Positions 1 through 7,594 of a DNA stretch of 64,000 nt are shown in pieces; position 1 is the first letter of the stretch; each line of letters opens with the position of its first letter. The position numbers and the translations under genes were made by a program. The stretch is taken from the NCBI RefSeq assembly GCF_037948395.1, contig NZ_CP149940.1:434001-498000 (forward strand), in the 5' to 3' direction. The stretch is from Serratia nevei (GTDB lineage Bacteria; Pseudomonadota; Gammaproteobacteria; Enterobacterales; Enterobacteriaceae). The notes beneath the pieces were generated by a model that was not told where the DNA came from, searched no databases, and was given only the letters and a program-made list of their open reading frames with translations.

Positions 1-364
1 AGCGCCGGTAGACGGCGAAGTGGGGCCGATCCCGGCCGAAGTGGGCGAATTGCTGAACGCCGGCAGCCCGCTGGTGACGCTGATCCGGGTGCCGGACGCC
101 TACTTCGTGTTTAACCTGCGCGAAGACATCCTGGCCCACGTGCGCAAAGGCGACAAGGTCAAGCTGCGGGTGCCGGCGCTGAAGGACAAAATGATCGACA
201 CCGAGGTGCGCTACATCGCGCCGCTGGGGGATTACGCCACCAAACGCGCCACCCGCGCCACCGGCGACTTCGACCTGAAAACCTTCGAAGTGCGCCTGTA
301 TCCGTCACAGCCGGTGGACGGCCTGCGTCCGGGGATGAGCACCTTATGGCAATGGAAAGAGTAA
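1..364 (+). CDS. HlyD-family membrane fusion protein, C-terminal part (5' end outside window)
   Basis: The open frame runs from base 2 with no upstream stop, so the gene begins before the window; the in-frame GTG at 20 is not the true start. What is visible is the last 120 or so residues of a periplasmic adaptor: the end of the lipoyl/barrel-sandwich part (GELLNAGSPLVTLIRV) followed by the beta-barrel domain and a short closing stretch ending QWKE. Proteins of this family (HlyD, EmrA, YhiI) are anchored in the inner membrane and link a transporter to an outer-membrane channel. Its last 19 bases overlap the first permease gene, so the three genes form one transcription unit. The substrate cannot be deduced. 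Confidence 0.85.
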   Translation, partial: APVDGEVGPIPAEVGELLNAGSPLVTLIRVPDAYFVFNLREDILAHVRKGDKVKLRVPALKDKMIDTEVRYIAPLGDYATKRATRATGDFDLKTFEVRLYPSQPVDGLRPGMSTLWQWKE

Positions 365-1500
365 GGGCCGGCTGGCGCTGCTTCAGTCACGCGTTCGATA
401 AAGAGTGCCGCGTCGCCTTTCGCAGCCCGGTGGTGCACTGGCTGAGCTGGATCTTTCCGCTGATCCTGTTTGGGCTGATCAGCAGCAACTTCTCCGAAGG
501 CACGCTGCTCGATCTGCCGGTCTCGGTGGTGGACAGCGATCACAGCCCGCTGTCCAAGTCGCTGACGCGGCGGTTGGACGCCGGGTCACACGCCCACGTC
601 GAGGCCTACGGCGGCGGGCTGCCGGAGTCGCTGAACCGCCTGCGCAGCGCGCAGGATTACGCGTTGCTGTACATCCCGCCGGACTTTGAGGCCAACGCGC
701 TGTCGGGCAAGCAGCCGAGCGTGGTGATGTACTACAACGCGTTGTTCTACGGCGCCGGGCTGTACTCCACTCAGGACTTCGGCGGCCTGATGAACGAAAT
801 CAACGCCAGCACCCGCAGCATCATCGCCACCGAGATGGGCAAATCGCTGCCGCCGCTGGCGGACGTGACGCTCTCTTACGGCAGCCTGTTCAACGCCAGC
901 GGCAGCTATATCTATTATCAGCAGTTCGCCGCCACCATTCACCTGCTGCAGCTGTTCGTGGTGACCTGCATGATCTACGTGCTGGCGCGCAGCAAATCGC
1001 TGCTGCAGGCCAAGCCGTTCAGCCTGGCGCTGCTCGGCAAGCTGGCGCCTTACACGCTGTGTTTCACCACCCTGCTGATGGTGGAGATCGCGGCGCTGGT
1101 GGGCATCTTTGACGCCCGCGTCAGCGGCAACCCGCTGTTTATGCTGATGATCGGCCTGTTTTACGTGATGGCGGCGCAGAGCATCGGCCTGCTGCTGTAC
1201 ACCTTTACCGGCAGCACCATCACCGCCTACAGCCTGATCGGTATTTTGGTCAGTATCGCGATGACCTTCTCCGGCATGGCGGTGCCTGAGCTGTCGATGC
1301 CGCTGCCGGCGCGCATCATTTCCAACATCGAACCGCTGACCCACGCGCTGTACGCCATGTTCGACGTGTTCCTGCGGCAGGTGCACGCCAGCGCCATCTT
1401 CAGCGTGTGTGCGCTGCTGGCGGTCTACCCGCTGGTGGCCGCGCTGCTGGTGCGTAATCGCCTGCCGGCGCGGCTGGCAAAAGAGGGGAACGCCGGATGA
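346..1500 (+). CDS. ABC-2 type transporter permease (first of a pair)
   Basis: 384-residue inner-membrane protein of the ABC-2 permease type related to YhhJ. One membrane segment lies near residues 30-48 (WLSWIFPLILFGLI), followed by a large extracytoplasmic region to about residue 190 and then five or so closely packed hydrophobic segments to the end. That layout is typical of the drug/lipid exporter permeases that work with a HlyD-type adaptor. The start overlaps the adaptor gene and the stop overlaps the next permease by ATGA, implying translational coupling. No ATPase subunit is present in this window; it may lie upstream. The exported compound is unknown. Confidence 0.85.
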   Translation: MAMERVRAGWRCFSHAFDKECRVAFRSPVVHWLSWIFPLILFGLISSNFSEGTLLDLPVSVVDSDHSPLSKSLTRRLDAGSHAHVEAYGGGLPESLNRLRSAQDYALLYIPPDFEANALSGKQPSVVMYYNALFYGAGLYSTQDFGGLMNEINASTRSIIATEMGKSLPPLADVTLSYGSLFNASGSYIYYQQFAATIHLLQLFVVTCMIYVLARSKSLLQAKPFSLALLGKLAPYTLCFTTLLMVEIAALVGIFDARVSGNPLFMLMIGLFYVMAAQSIGLLLYTFTGSTITAYSLIGILVSIAMTFSGMAVPELSMPLPARIISNIEPLTHALYAMFDVFLRQVHASAIFSVCALLAVYPLVAALLVRNRLPARLAKEGNAG

Positions 1501-2639
1501 AGCTCTATTGGCAAACCTTCGTTAAGGTGCTGCTCGGCATGCTCGAGCGGCCGGTGTGGCTGATGCTGATCCTGTCGCTGTGCATCATGAGCATGGTGTA
1601 CGCCAATCGCACGGTGTGGGATCTGCCGGTGGGGGTGGTCGATCAGGACCACAGCACCGCCAGCCGGAAGCTGATTCGTCAGCTGGACGCCACCTCCAAG
1701 ATAGCGATCGAAACCTACGACAGCCTGGAACAGGCGCAGCGCGATCTCGGCTGGCGCAAGCTGTTTGCGGTGATCATCATGCCGGTGGATCTGGAGAAGA
1801 AGATCCTCAGCGGGCAGAACATCGTGGTGCCGGTGTACGGCGACGCCACCAACCGCCTGGCCAATGGCCAGATCCAACAGGACGTGGTGGCGGCCTACCA
1901 GCAGCTGCTGACGGAGTACAACAACGGGCTGCTGCTGCGCAGCGGCTTCAGCGAACGGCAGGCGCAGATACTGCTGACGCCGATACTGGGGCAAACGCTG
2001 GACGTGTTTAACCCCGGTATCAGCTTCGCGGCGATCATCTTCCCCGGCCTGCTGGTGATGCTGCTGCAGCACTCGCTGCTGATCGCCTGTATCCGCGTCA
2101 ACATCGCCATGAAGAGCATGCCCGGCGGCAAGGCGCCGCTGGCGGCGCACCTCGGTGGGCTGACGGCGCTGCTGCCGATCTGGCTGTTCCTGTCTATCGT
2201 GCTGTTCGTGCTGTGGCCGTGGGTATTGGGCTACAGGCAGACGGCGAACATCGCCGAACTGCTGCTGCTGACCTTCCCGTTCCTGCTGGCGGTACTGGGG
2301 CTGGGCAAGCTGGTGACCGAGTGCCTACGCAGCGTCGAAATGATCTACCTGACGCTGGCGTTCATCACCACGCCGATCTTCTACCTGTCCGGCACCATCT
2401 GGCCGTTGCAGTCGATGCCGGCCTGGGTGCGCGCCATCTCGTACAGCATTCCCTCCACCTGGGGCACCAAGGCGATCGCCGGCGTCAACCAGATGGGGCT
2501 GTCGCTGAACGAAGTGTGGGGCGACGTGATGATGATGCTGGTGCTCGGCGTGGTCTACACCCTGCTGGGCTTCGGCGTGGGCTTCTTGCGCAACAGCGTG
2601 GCGCTGCGCGGGATGTTCAGGAAGCGGCGGGCGAGTTGA
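1497..2639 (+). CDS. ABC-2 type transporter permease (second of a pair)
   Basis: 380 residues with the same architecture as the preceding permease: a first membrane segment around residues 20-36 (VWLMLILSLCIMSMVYA), a long periplasmic loop, then about five membrane spans from residue 180 on. Both proteins carry a similar VVDxDHS motif just after the first segment (SVVDSDHSPLSKSL and GVVDQDHSTASRKL), which suggests an ancient duplication and a heterodimeric pore. It starts inside the upstream stop codon (ATGA). It is the last gene of the adaptor-permease-permease unit and runs convergent to ubiV. Confidence 0.85.
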   Translation: MKLYWQTFVKVLLGMLERPVWLMLILSLCIMSMVYANRTVWDLPVGVVDQDHSTASRKLIRQLDATSKIAIETYDSLEQAQRDLGWRKLFAVIIMPVDLEKKILSGQNIVVPVYGDATNRLANGQIQQDVVAAYQQLLTEYNNGLLLRSGFSERQAQILLTPILGQTLDVFNPGISFAAIIFPGLLVMLLQHSLLIACIRVNIAMKSMPGGKAPLAAHLGGLTALLPIWLFLSIVLFVLWPWVLGYRQTANIAELLLLTFPFLLAVLGLGKLVTECLRSVEMIYLTLAFITTPIFYLSGTIWPLQSMPAWVRAISYSIPSTWGTKAIAGVNQMGLSLNEVWGDVMMMLVLGVVYTLLGFGVGFLRNSVALRGMFRKRRAS

Positions 2640-2642
2640 TTG

Positions 2643-2668
2643 AAAACTCCCCTCCGTGAGGAGGGGAG
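2643..2668 (-). terminator. Rho-independent terminator of ubiV (possibly shared)
   Basis: Perfect 9-bp stem CTCCCCTCC / GGAGGGGAG with loop GTGA at 2647-2668. Read on the minus strand it is followed by TTTTCA, the expected U-run for ubiV transcripts. On the plus strand it may also end the permease transcript, but no T-run follows there. Confidence 0.7.
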
Positions 2669-2674
2669 CGAGGA

Positions 2675-3553
2675 TCACCCCACCAACTCCAACCCGGCCA
2701 CGCTGCGCCAGTAGCCGTTGCAGTCGGCGTGGTCGGTCAAGGTCAGCGGCTGCTCGCCGCGTTCGTTGGCGCGGAAGGCATCGATTTGCGCCAGCGTCTC
2801 GGCGCCCTGCGGCGATAGCCGCACGATGTCCACCAGCCCCTGCATGCTCGGCAGCTCGTTGCCGAGGTTGTAGCAGTAGCCGCTCATGGTCTGGATGCCG
2901 TTGAGCACGAACACCTGCTGTTGCTCCTGCGAACGCATCATGCGGCCCTGCGGATACTTGATGCAGCAGGTTTCGCACTCGTCCTTGCCGCGGTTCTCCG
3001 AGCGGGCGGTGAAGCAGCGCGCCGAATAGGCCAGCGGCAGGTGGCCGTAGCTCAGCACCTCCACCTCGAAGTCGTGGCGGAACCCCAGCTCGTCGCACTG
3101 GGCCAGCAGGTTGGCCAGCCAGTCGCGTGAAAGTTCGACCGGCATGCACCAGCGCATCATGCCCTGGCGGCGCAGCAGGCGCAGGGTATAGGCGTTGTAG
3201 CAGTTCAGCGCATGGCCGGCGACGAACGGCAGACCGCGCTCCGCCGCCATGTTCACCGCGCCCAGATCGTTGGCTTCAAACAGGAACTCGCCGTTCTCCA
3301 CATAGCGTTTCAGTTCATTCAGCTCGGATGGCGCCTGCAACAGCGCCAGCGTGGAGATCACCACCTGCTTGCCGCTGCGGGCGATTTCGCGCGCCAGCGC
3401 CAGCCAATCGCCGACCTTCATCTCGCGCCGCTTGGTGCAGACGCTCTCGCCGAGGTAAATGATGTCGGCGCTGCTCTCCGCCGCCTGTTGATAGAACGCC
3501 GCGATGTCGTTTTTCGGCCAGTAGTAGAGTACCGGCCCCAGTGCGTATTTCAT
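2675..3553 (-). CDS. ubiV: UbiV, U32-family subunit of O2-independent ubiquinone hydroxylation (YhbV)
   Basis: 292 residues starting MKYALGPVLYYWPK, the usual UbiV/YhbV start; the open frame extends further upstream but only by antisense reading into ubiU. Peptidase U32-family fold, with conserved cysteines in CTKRREM, LNCYNAY and CETCCIKYPQG that in the family bind a [4Fe-4S] cluster. With UbiU and UbiT it hydroxylates ubiquinone precursors without oxygen. The gene follows ubiU with an 11-base gap on the same strand, so the two are co-transcribed, as expected for a UbiU-UbiV complex. Length agrees with the E. coli protein. Confidence 0.95.
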   Translation of the reverse strand: MKYALGPVLYYWPKNDIAAFYQQAAESSADIIYLGESVCTKRREMKVGDWLALAREIARSGKQVVISTLALLQAPSELNELKRYVENGEFLFEANDLGAVNMAAERGLPFVAGHALNCYNAYTLRLLRRQGMMRWCMPVELSRDWLANLLAQCDELGFRHDFEVEVLSYGHLPLAYSARCFTARSENRGKDECETCCIKYPQGRMMRSQEQQQVFVLNGIQTMSGYCYNLGNELPSMQGLVDIVRLSPQGAETLAQIDAFRANERGEQPLTLTDHADCNGYWRSVAGLELVG

Positions 3554-3564
3554 GTTTCCTCCGG

Positions 3565-4560
3565 CTACTGCCATTTGCGGTGATAGGCGCCCAGCGTGGT
3601 CTGGGTGCCCTCGGACATCGCGCCCAGCGTCTCCATCCAGGCGGCGTCGGCGCGGTAGGCGGCCGGATCGGCCTGGCAACGGTCGATCGCCTGGCGCCAG
3701 ACGCGCGCCACCTGGCTGACGTAAGCCGGGCTGCGCTGGCGGCCTTCGATCTTCACCGAGGCGATGTTGGCAGCCAGCAGCTCCGGCAGCAGCTCCAGCG
3801 TATTGAGGCTGGTGGGCTCTTCCAGCGCGTGGTAGCGCACGTCGTCCACCAGATAGCGGCCCTTGCACAGCGTCGGGTAACCGGCGTTTTCATGGTCCTG
3901 GTAGCGGTCGATCAGCACGTCGTTCAGGCGCGACTCCATGCCCTGCGGGGTTTGCTGCCAGCGCACGAAACGCGCCGGCGAACAGGCGCCGACGGTGTTC
4001 GGCGACTCGCCGGTCAGGTAGGAAGAGAGATAGCAGCGCCCCTCGGCCATGATGCACAGGCTGCCGAAGGCGAACACTTCCAGCGGCACCGGGCTGGTGC
4101 GCGCCAGCTGTTTCACCTGATGCATCGACAGCACGCGCGGCAGCACCACCCGGCCCACGTCGAAGTTGCGCTGGTAGAAACGGATCGCCTCTTCGTTGGT
4201 GGCGGAGGCCTGCACCGAAACGTGGCGCTCCAGCTGTGGGTAGCGCTGGGCGGCATATTCCAGCATCGCCAGATCCGCCAGAATCAGCGCGTCGGCGCCC
4301 AGCTGGGCCGCCATATCCACCGCGCGCTGCCAGCGCGCGTAGCCGTCGGGATGGGCGAAGGTGTTGATGGCGATATGCAGCTTGCGGCCGTGGCGATGCA
4401 CGTAATCGACCGCTTCCTGCAGCTTTTTCTCGGTGAAGTTGAGGCCGGCGAAGTGGCGCGCGTTGGTATCGTCTTTCAGACCGATGTAAACGGCGTCGGC
4501 GCCGTTATCCACCGCGGCCTTCAGGGCCGGCAGGTTGCCGGCGGGACAAAGCAGCTCCAT
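3565..4560 (-). CDS. ubiU: UbiU, U32-family subunit of O2-independent ubiquinone hydroxylation (YhbU)
   Basis: 331 residues from ATG at 4560 (MELLCPAGNLPALKAAVDNG), identical in length to E. coli YhbU. The N-terminal MELLCPAGN and GADAVYIG motifs are diagnostic of the U32 family, and the Cys-rich FGSLCIMAEGRCYLSS segment carries cluster ligands. Partner of UbiV in anaerobic ubiquinone synthesis. Sequence upstream of 4560 stays open for 27 codons but lacks conservation. The leader carries a 20-bp perfect palindrome (4581-4600). Divergent from ubiT, with 252 bases between the starts, the usual arrangement. Confidence 0.95.
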   Translation of the reverse strand: MELLCPAGNLPALKAAVDNGADAVYIGLKDDTNARHFAGLNFTEKKLQEAVDYVHRHGRKLHIAINTFAHPDGYARWQRAVDMAAQLGADALILADLAMLEYAAQRYPQLERHVSVQASATNEEAIRFYQRNFDVGRVVLPRVLSMHQVKQLARTSPVPLEVFAFGSLCIMAEGRCYLSSYLTGESPNTVGACSPARFVRWQQTPQGMESRLNDVLIDRYQDHENAGYPTLCKGRYLVDDVRYHALEEPTSLNTLELLPELLAANIASVKIEGRQRSPAYVSQVARVWRQAIDRCQADPAAYRADAAWMETLGAMSEGTQTTLGAYHRKWQ

Positions 4561-4580
4561 AGATTTATCCTGGCTTAGCC

Positions 4581-4600
4581 GTGCGCCCGGCCGGGCGCAC
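4581..4600 (-). promoter_or_regulatory. 20-bp GC-rich palindrome in the ubiU 5' leader
   Basis: GTGCGCCCGGCCGGGCGCAC is a perfect inverted repeat ending 20 bases upstream of the ubiU ATG. It could fold into a strong hairpin in the ubiUV mRNA close to the ribosome site (AGGA about 10 bases before ATG), or be a protein-binding site. No T-run follows, so a simple terminator is unlikely. Function is inference. Confidence 0.4.
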
Positions 4601-4712
4601 GCTGTCTTTAAAGGTTGCCGAAGGCGGTGTTCCGCCGGCAAACGCGAATCGGGGAGGCCATTTTAGGCAAAGGGGCGCACACAGGTTTTGATTTGGGGCA
4701 GCTTATGGCGTA

Positions 4713-4726
4713 TTGATAAACATGGC
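4713..4726. promoter_or_regulatory. Weak FNR-like site between ubiU and ubiT
   Basis: TTGATAAACATGGC matches the FNR consensus TTGAT-N4-ATCAA at 7 of 10 positions, with one perfect half. It lies in the divergent promoter region of ubiUV and ubiT, genes known in E. coli to serve anaerobic ubiquinone synthesis and to respond to FNR. The second half-site is poor, so this is a tentative call. Confidence 0.25.
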
Positions 4727-4812
4727 GGTGAAATGCACTATTTGTTGATATAGACCGCTGAAGCCGCGCGCCAGTGTGGCAAAATAGCGGTAGTCCGTAT
4801 TGAAAGGAGTGG

Positions 4813-5340
4813 ATGACCGTGTTGGAACAACTACGAGCACGCCTTGTGCGCCAGGGGCCGTCGCTGCTGCGCATCCCGCTGAAATTCACGCCGTTCGCCC
4901 TGCAGCGCCAGCTGCTGCAACAGGTGCTGAGCTGGCAGTTCCGCCAGGCGTTGGCGGATGGGGATCTGGAATTTCTCGAATCGCGCTGGTTGAAGATCGA
5001 AGTTCGCGATCTGGCGCTACAATGGTTTATGACGGTAGAAAACGACAAACTGGTGGTCAGCCAGCACGCCGAGGCGGACGTCAGCTTCAGCGGCGACGCC
5101 AACGATCTGATCCTGATCGCGGCGCGCAAGCAAGATCCGGATACGCTGTTCTTTCAGCGTCGGCTGCAGATTGAAGGGGATACCGAATTGGGCCTGTATG
5201 TGAAAAATTTGATGGACGCCATCGAGCTGGAAAGCATGCCCGCGCCGCTGCGCATGGGGCTGTTGCAGTTGGCGGATTTTGTCGAAGCAGGGTTGCAGGA
5301 GGGCACGGCGTCGGCTTCCCGTGTGGCGGTATCATGCTGA
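4813..5340 (+). CDS. ubiT: UbiT, SCP2-domain accessory factor of anaerobic ubiquinone synthesis (YhbT)
   Basis: 175 residues, SCP2 sterol-carrier-like fold (about residues 40-145), including DADVSFSGDANDLILIA-type core and FFQRRLQIEGDTELGLYVKN, which is characteristic of UbiT. In E. coli it is thought to bind the lipophilic quinone precursors for UbiU-UbiV under anaerobic conditions. Start ATG at 4813 follows AAAGGAG about 6 bases upstream. The stop overlaps the next gene (ATGCTGA), so ubiT and yhbS are translationally coupled, matching the E. coli arrangement. Confidence 0.95.
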   Translation: MTVLEQLRARLVRQGPSLLRIPLKFTPFALQRQLLQQVLSWQFRQALADGDLEFLESRWLKIEVRDLALQWFMTVENDKLVVSQHAEADVSFSGDANDLILIAARKQDPDTLFFQRRLQIEGDTELGLYVKNLMDAIELESMPAPLRMGLLQLADFVEAGLQEGTASASRVAVSC

Positions 5341-5837
5341 TCCGCGTAGAGATCCCGGTAGACGCGGCGGGCATCGATGCCTTGCTGCGCCGCGCCTTTG
5401 GCCGCGACGACGAAGCCGATCTGGTGCAGCAGCTGCGCGAAGACGGCCTGCTGACGCTGGGCGTGGTCGCCACTGACGACGAAGGCGGGGTAGTGGGTTA
5501 CGCCGCGTTCAGCCCGGTAGACGTGGCCGGCGAAGACCGCCAATGGGTGGCGCTGGCGCCGCTGGCGGTAGACGAAAGCCTGCGCCGCCAGGGGCTGGCT
5601 GAAAAGCTGGTGTACGAAGGCTTGGATTCGTTGAACGAATTCAGCTACGCCGCGGTGGTGGTGCTGGGCGATCCTGCTTACTACGGCCGCTTCGGCTTTA
5701 AACCGGCCGCCGCCTATGGCCTGCACTGCCGCTGGCCGGACACGGAAAGCGCGTTCCAGGTCTACCCGTTGGCGGAAGACGCCCTGAATGGCGTCAGCGG
5801 CGAAGTGGCTTTTTCGGCGCCGTTTAATCGCTTTTAA
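5334..5837 (+). CDS. yhbS: YhbS, GNAT-family N-acetyltransferase
   Basis: 167-residue single-domain GNAT protein. The acetyl-CoA binding loop is seen in [17 protein letters not shown] (about residues 80-96), followed by the typical [16 protein letters not shown]-terminal motif. Similar in length and sequence pattern to E. coli YhbS. It begins within the ubiT stop and its last 14 bases overlap the convergent yhbQ gene. The acyl acceptor is unknown. Confidence 0.9.
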   Translation: MLIRVEIPVDAAGIDALLRRAFGRDDEADLVQQLREDGLLTLGVVATDDEGGVVGYAAFSPVDVAGEDRQWVALAPLAVDESLRRQGLAEKLVYEGLDSLNEFSYAAVVVLGDPAYYGRFGFKPAAAYGLHCRWPDTESAFQVYPLAEDALNGVSGEVAFSAPFNRF

Positions 5838-6129
5838 CGACCGGCAATAGATACTCCAACGACAGCGGCGGGTGATTCACCAGCCGCTCTTTTTGTATTT
5901 TGCTCAGCTGTTTGACGCGGTATTCCAGCTTCAGCGCCGTTGAGCGATCCCCCACCTGGCAGTGAAACGCCAGTGTCAATTCCCCTTTGCCGCGTAGCGC
6001 CTTGGCGCCTTTGCCGGCCTGATGCTGCGCCATGCGGCGCGCCACGTCGGTGGTGATGCCGGTATACAGCATGCCGCTCGGTAGACGCAGCATGTAGAGG
6101 TGCCAGAGAGTGGGGGAAGTGTCGGTCAT
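5824..6129 (-). CDS. yhbQ: YhbQ, GIY-YIG domain protein
   Basis: 101 residues made almost entirely of one GIY-YIG nuclease-type domain: [20 protein letters not shown] supplies the two core strands (LYMLR and LYTGIT replacing GIY/YIG) and [18 protein letters not shown] the conserved helix with Arg; the glutamate in [12 protein letters not shown] corresponds to the metal-binding residue. E. coli YhbQ is about 100 residues and has been linked to DNA cleavage and repair. It overlaps yhbS at the 3' ends and lies downstream of potE on the same strand. Confidence 0.93.
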   Translation of the reverse strand: MTDTSPTLWHLYMLRLPSGMLYTGITTDVARRMAQHQAGKGAKALRGKGELTLAFHCQVGDRSTALKLEYRVKQLSKIQKERLVNHPPLSLEYLLPVVKSD

Positions 6130-6215
6130 CGTACGCCGTTTCGGTGGCCAGGGTCGGCGTATGATGGCATGTTCGCCATCACAATCCCATCCCCGGCCGC
6201 TGGTGCCCTACCGCT

Positions 6216-7532
6216 TTACCCCTTTTTTCCCGCCAGCTCGAAGCGCGGCGAGACGATGCCGTACAGCGTCCAGCCGAGGAAGGTGGCGATGGCGCCCCAC
6301 ATCATCGCTTCCTCACCGGAGCTGTAGAGCGCGTAGAAGCTGTACAGCGCGCCGATGCCGGCGATGATATTGGCGATGCGCGCCTTGTTGTCCGGCACTT
6401 TCGCCACTTTCTGAATAATGACCAGCGCCGCCATCGACAGGATGTAAGGGATGATGTTGGTCACCACCGCCAGGTTCACCAGCACGTTGAACTGCTTGTT
6501 CAGCGACGGGCTGATGGTCATCAGCGATAGGCCGCTCTGGATGACGACGATGGTCAGCATGCCTTTAACCGGCGCGTCGGCCTTGCTCAGCTTGGAGAAG
6601 ATTTTCGGGAAGAAGCCGCTGTCGGCGGAGGATTTGAACACCTGAGCGATGGTGAACTGCCAGCCGAGCAGCGAGCCGACGCAGGACATGACCATCAACG
6701 CCATGATGATCTTGCCGACTGTTGGGTTGAACATGTGCGAGAATGCCAGCCCGAACGGGGCGGTGGAGTTGGCCAGATCCATGTTCGGCACGATGCCGGC
6801 GATCACGTTGGTCGAAACGATATAGATCACCGCCGCGCTGAGGGTGCCGCCCAGTACGGCGATCGGCACGTTGCGCTCCGGGTTTTCCACCACGTCGGTG
6901 TTGGCGCAGGCGGATTCCAGCCCCAGGAATGCCCACAAGGTCATCGAGATCGAGGCGCCGATGGCTTCGAAGGTCGGCACCTGATGCGGGTTCCAGGCGG
7001 CGACGTAGGCGCTGCCGCTGAACCAGTACCAGCCGATGACCGAGATGCCCACCACCGGAATGATCACGCCCCAGACGGTGATGCCGCTGATTTTACCGGT
7101 GATGCGCGCACCGCCGAAGTTGGCGACGGTCGCAAGCCACAGCACGCCGATGGTGGCGATACAGATCCCGAGCGGGCTGAGCGTAGCGCCAAACAGCTCG
7201 GTGCCGTAGCCGACGGCGGAAATGGCGATGGCGATGTTGGCGATCAGCAGCGAAACGCCGTAGGTGTAGTTCGCCATAAAGTTGCCCGATTTGCCGAAGG
7301 CATATTCGGCGTAGCCGCCCATGCCGCCGGATTTACGGCTGAACATGCCGCATTTGGCGAACGCGTAGGCCAGCGCCATCGAGCCGACGGCGGTCACCAG
7401 CCAGGAAACGATCGAAATCGTGCCCACTTCGGCCAGCTTGGTCGGCAGCATAATTATGCCGGAACCCATCATATTCACGGCGGTCAGGATCGTTAATTGT
7501 ACGACCCCCATTTTATTATTGGACTTACTCAT
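6216..7532 (-). CDS. potE: PotE, putrescine-ornithine antiporter
   Basis: 438 residues, APC-superfamily permease with about 12 membrane spans. Long stretches agree with E. coli PotE, such as NMMGSGIIMLPTKLAEVGT, SRKSGGMGGYAEYAFGK and LESACANTDVVENPERN. It exchanges cytoplasmic putrescine for external ornithine across the inner membrane, completing the acid-consuming ornithine decarboxylase cycle with SpeF. ATG 7532 (MSKSNNKMG) is preferred to the ATG two codons upstream because AAGAGAAA is spaced properly for it. It follows speF with a 62-base gap, the standard speF-potE operon. Confidence 0.96.
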   Translation of the reverse strand: MSKSNNKMGVVQLTILTAVNMMGSGIIMLPTKLAEVGTISIVSWLVTAVGSMALAYAFAKCGMFSRKSGGMGGYAEYAFGKSGNFMANYTYGVSLLIANIAIAISAVGYGTELFGATLSPLGICIATIGVLWLATVANFGGARITGKISGITVWGVIIPVVGISVIGWYWFSGSAYVAAWNPHQVPTFEAIGASISMTLWAFLGLESACANTDVVENPERNVPIAVLGGTLSAAVIYIVSTNVIAGIVPNMDLANSTAPFGLAFSHMFNPTVGKIIMALMVMSCVGSLLGWQFTIAQVFKSSADSGFFPKIFSKLSKADAPVKGMLTIVVIQSGLSLMTISPSLNKQFNVLVNLAVVTNIIPYILSMAALVIIQKVAKVPDNKARIANIIAGIGALYSFYALYSSGEEAMMWGAIATFLGWTLYGIVSPRFELAGKKG

Positions 7533-7594
7533 GATCATTTTCTCTTTTAGGATGCGATCCGGGCGGCGAAAATAATCGCCGCCCCGTAAGGTGA

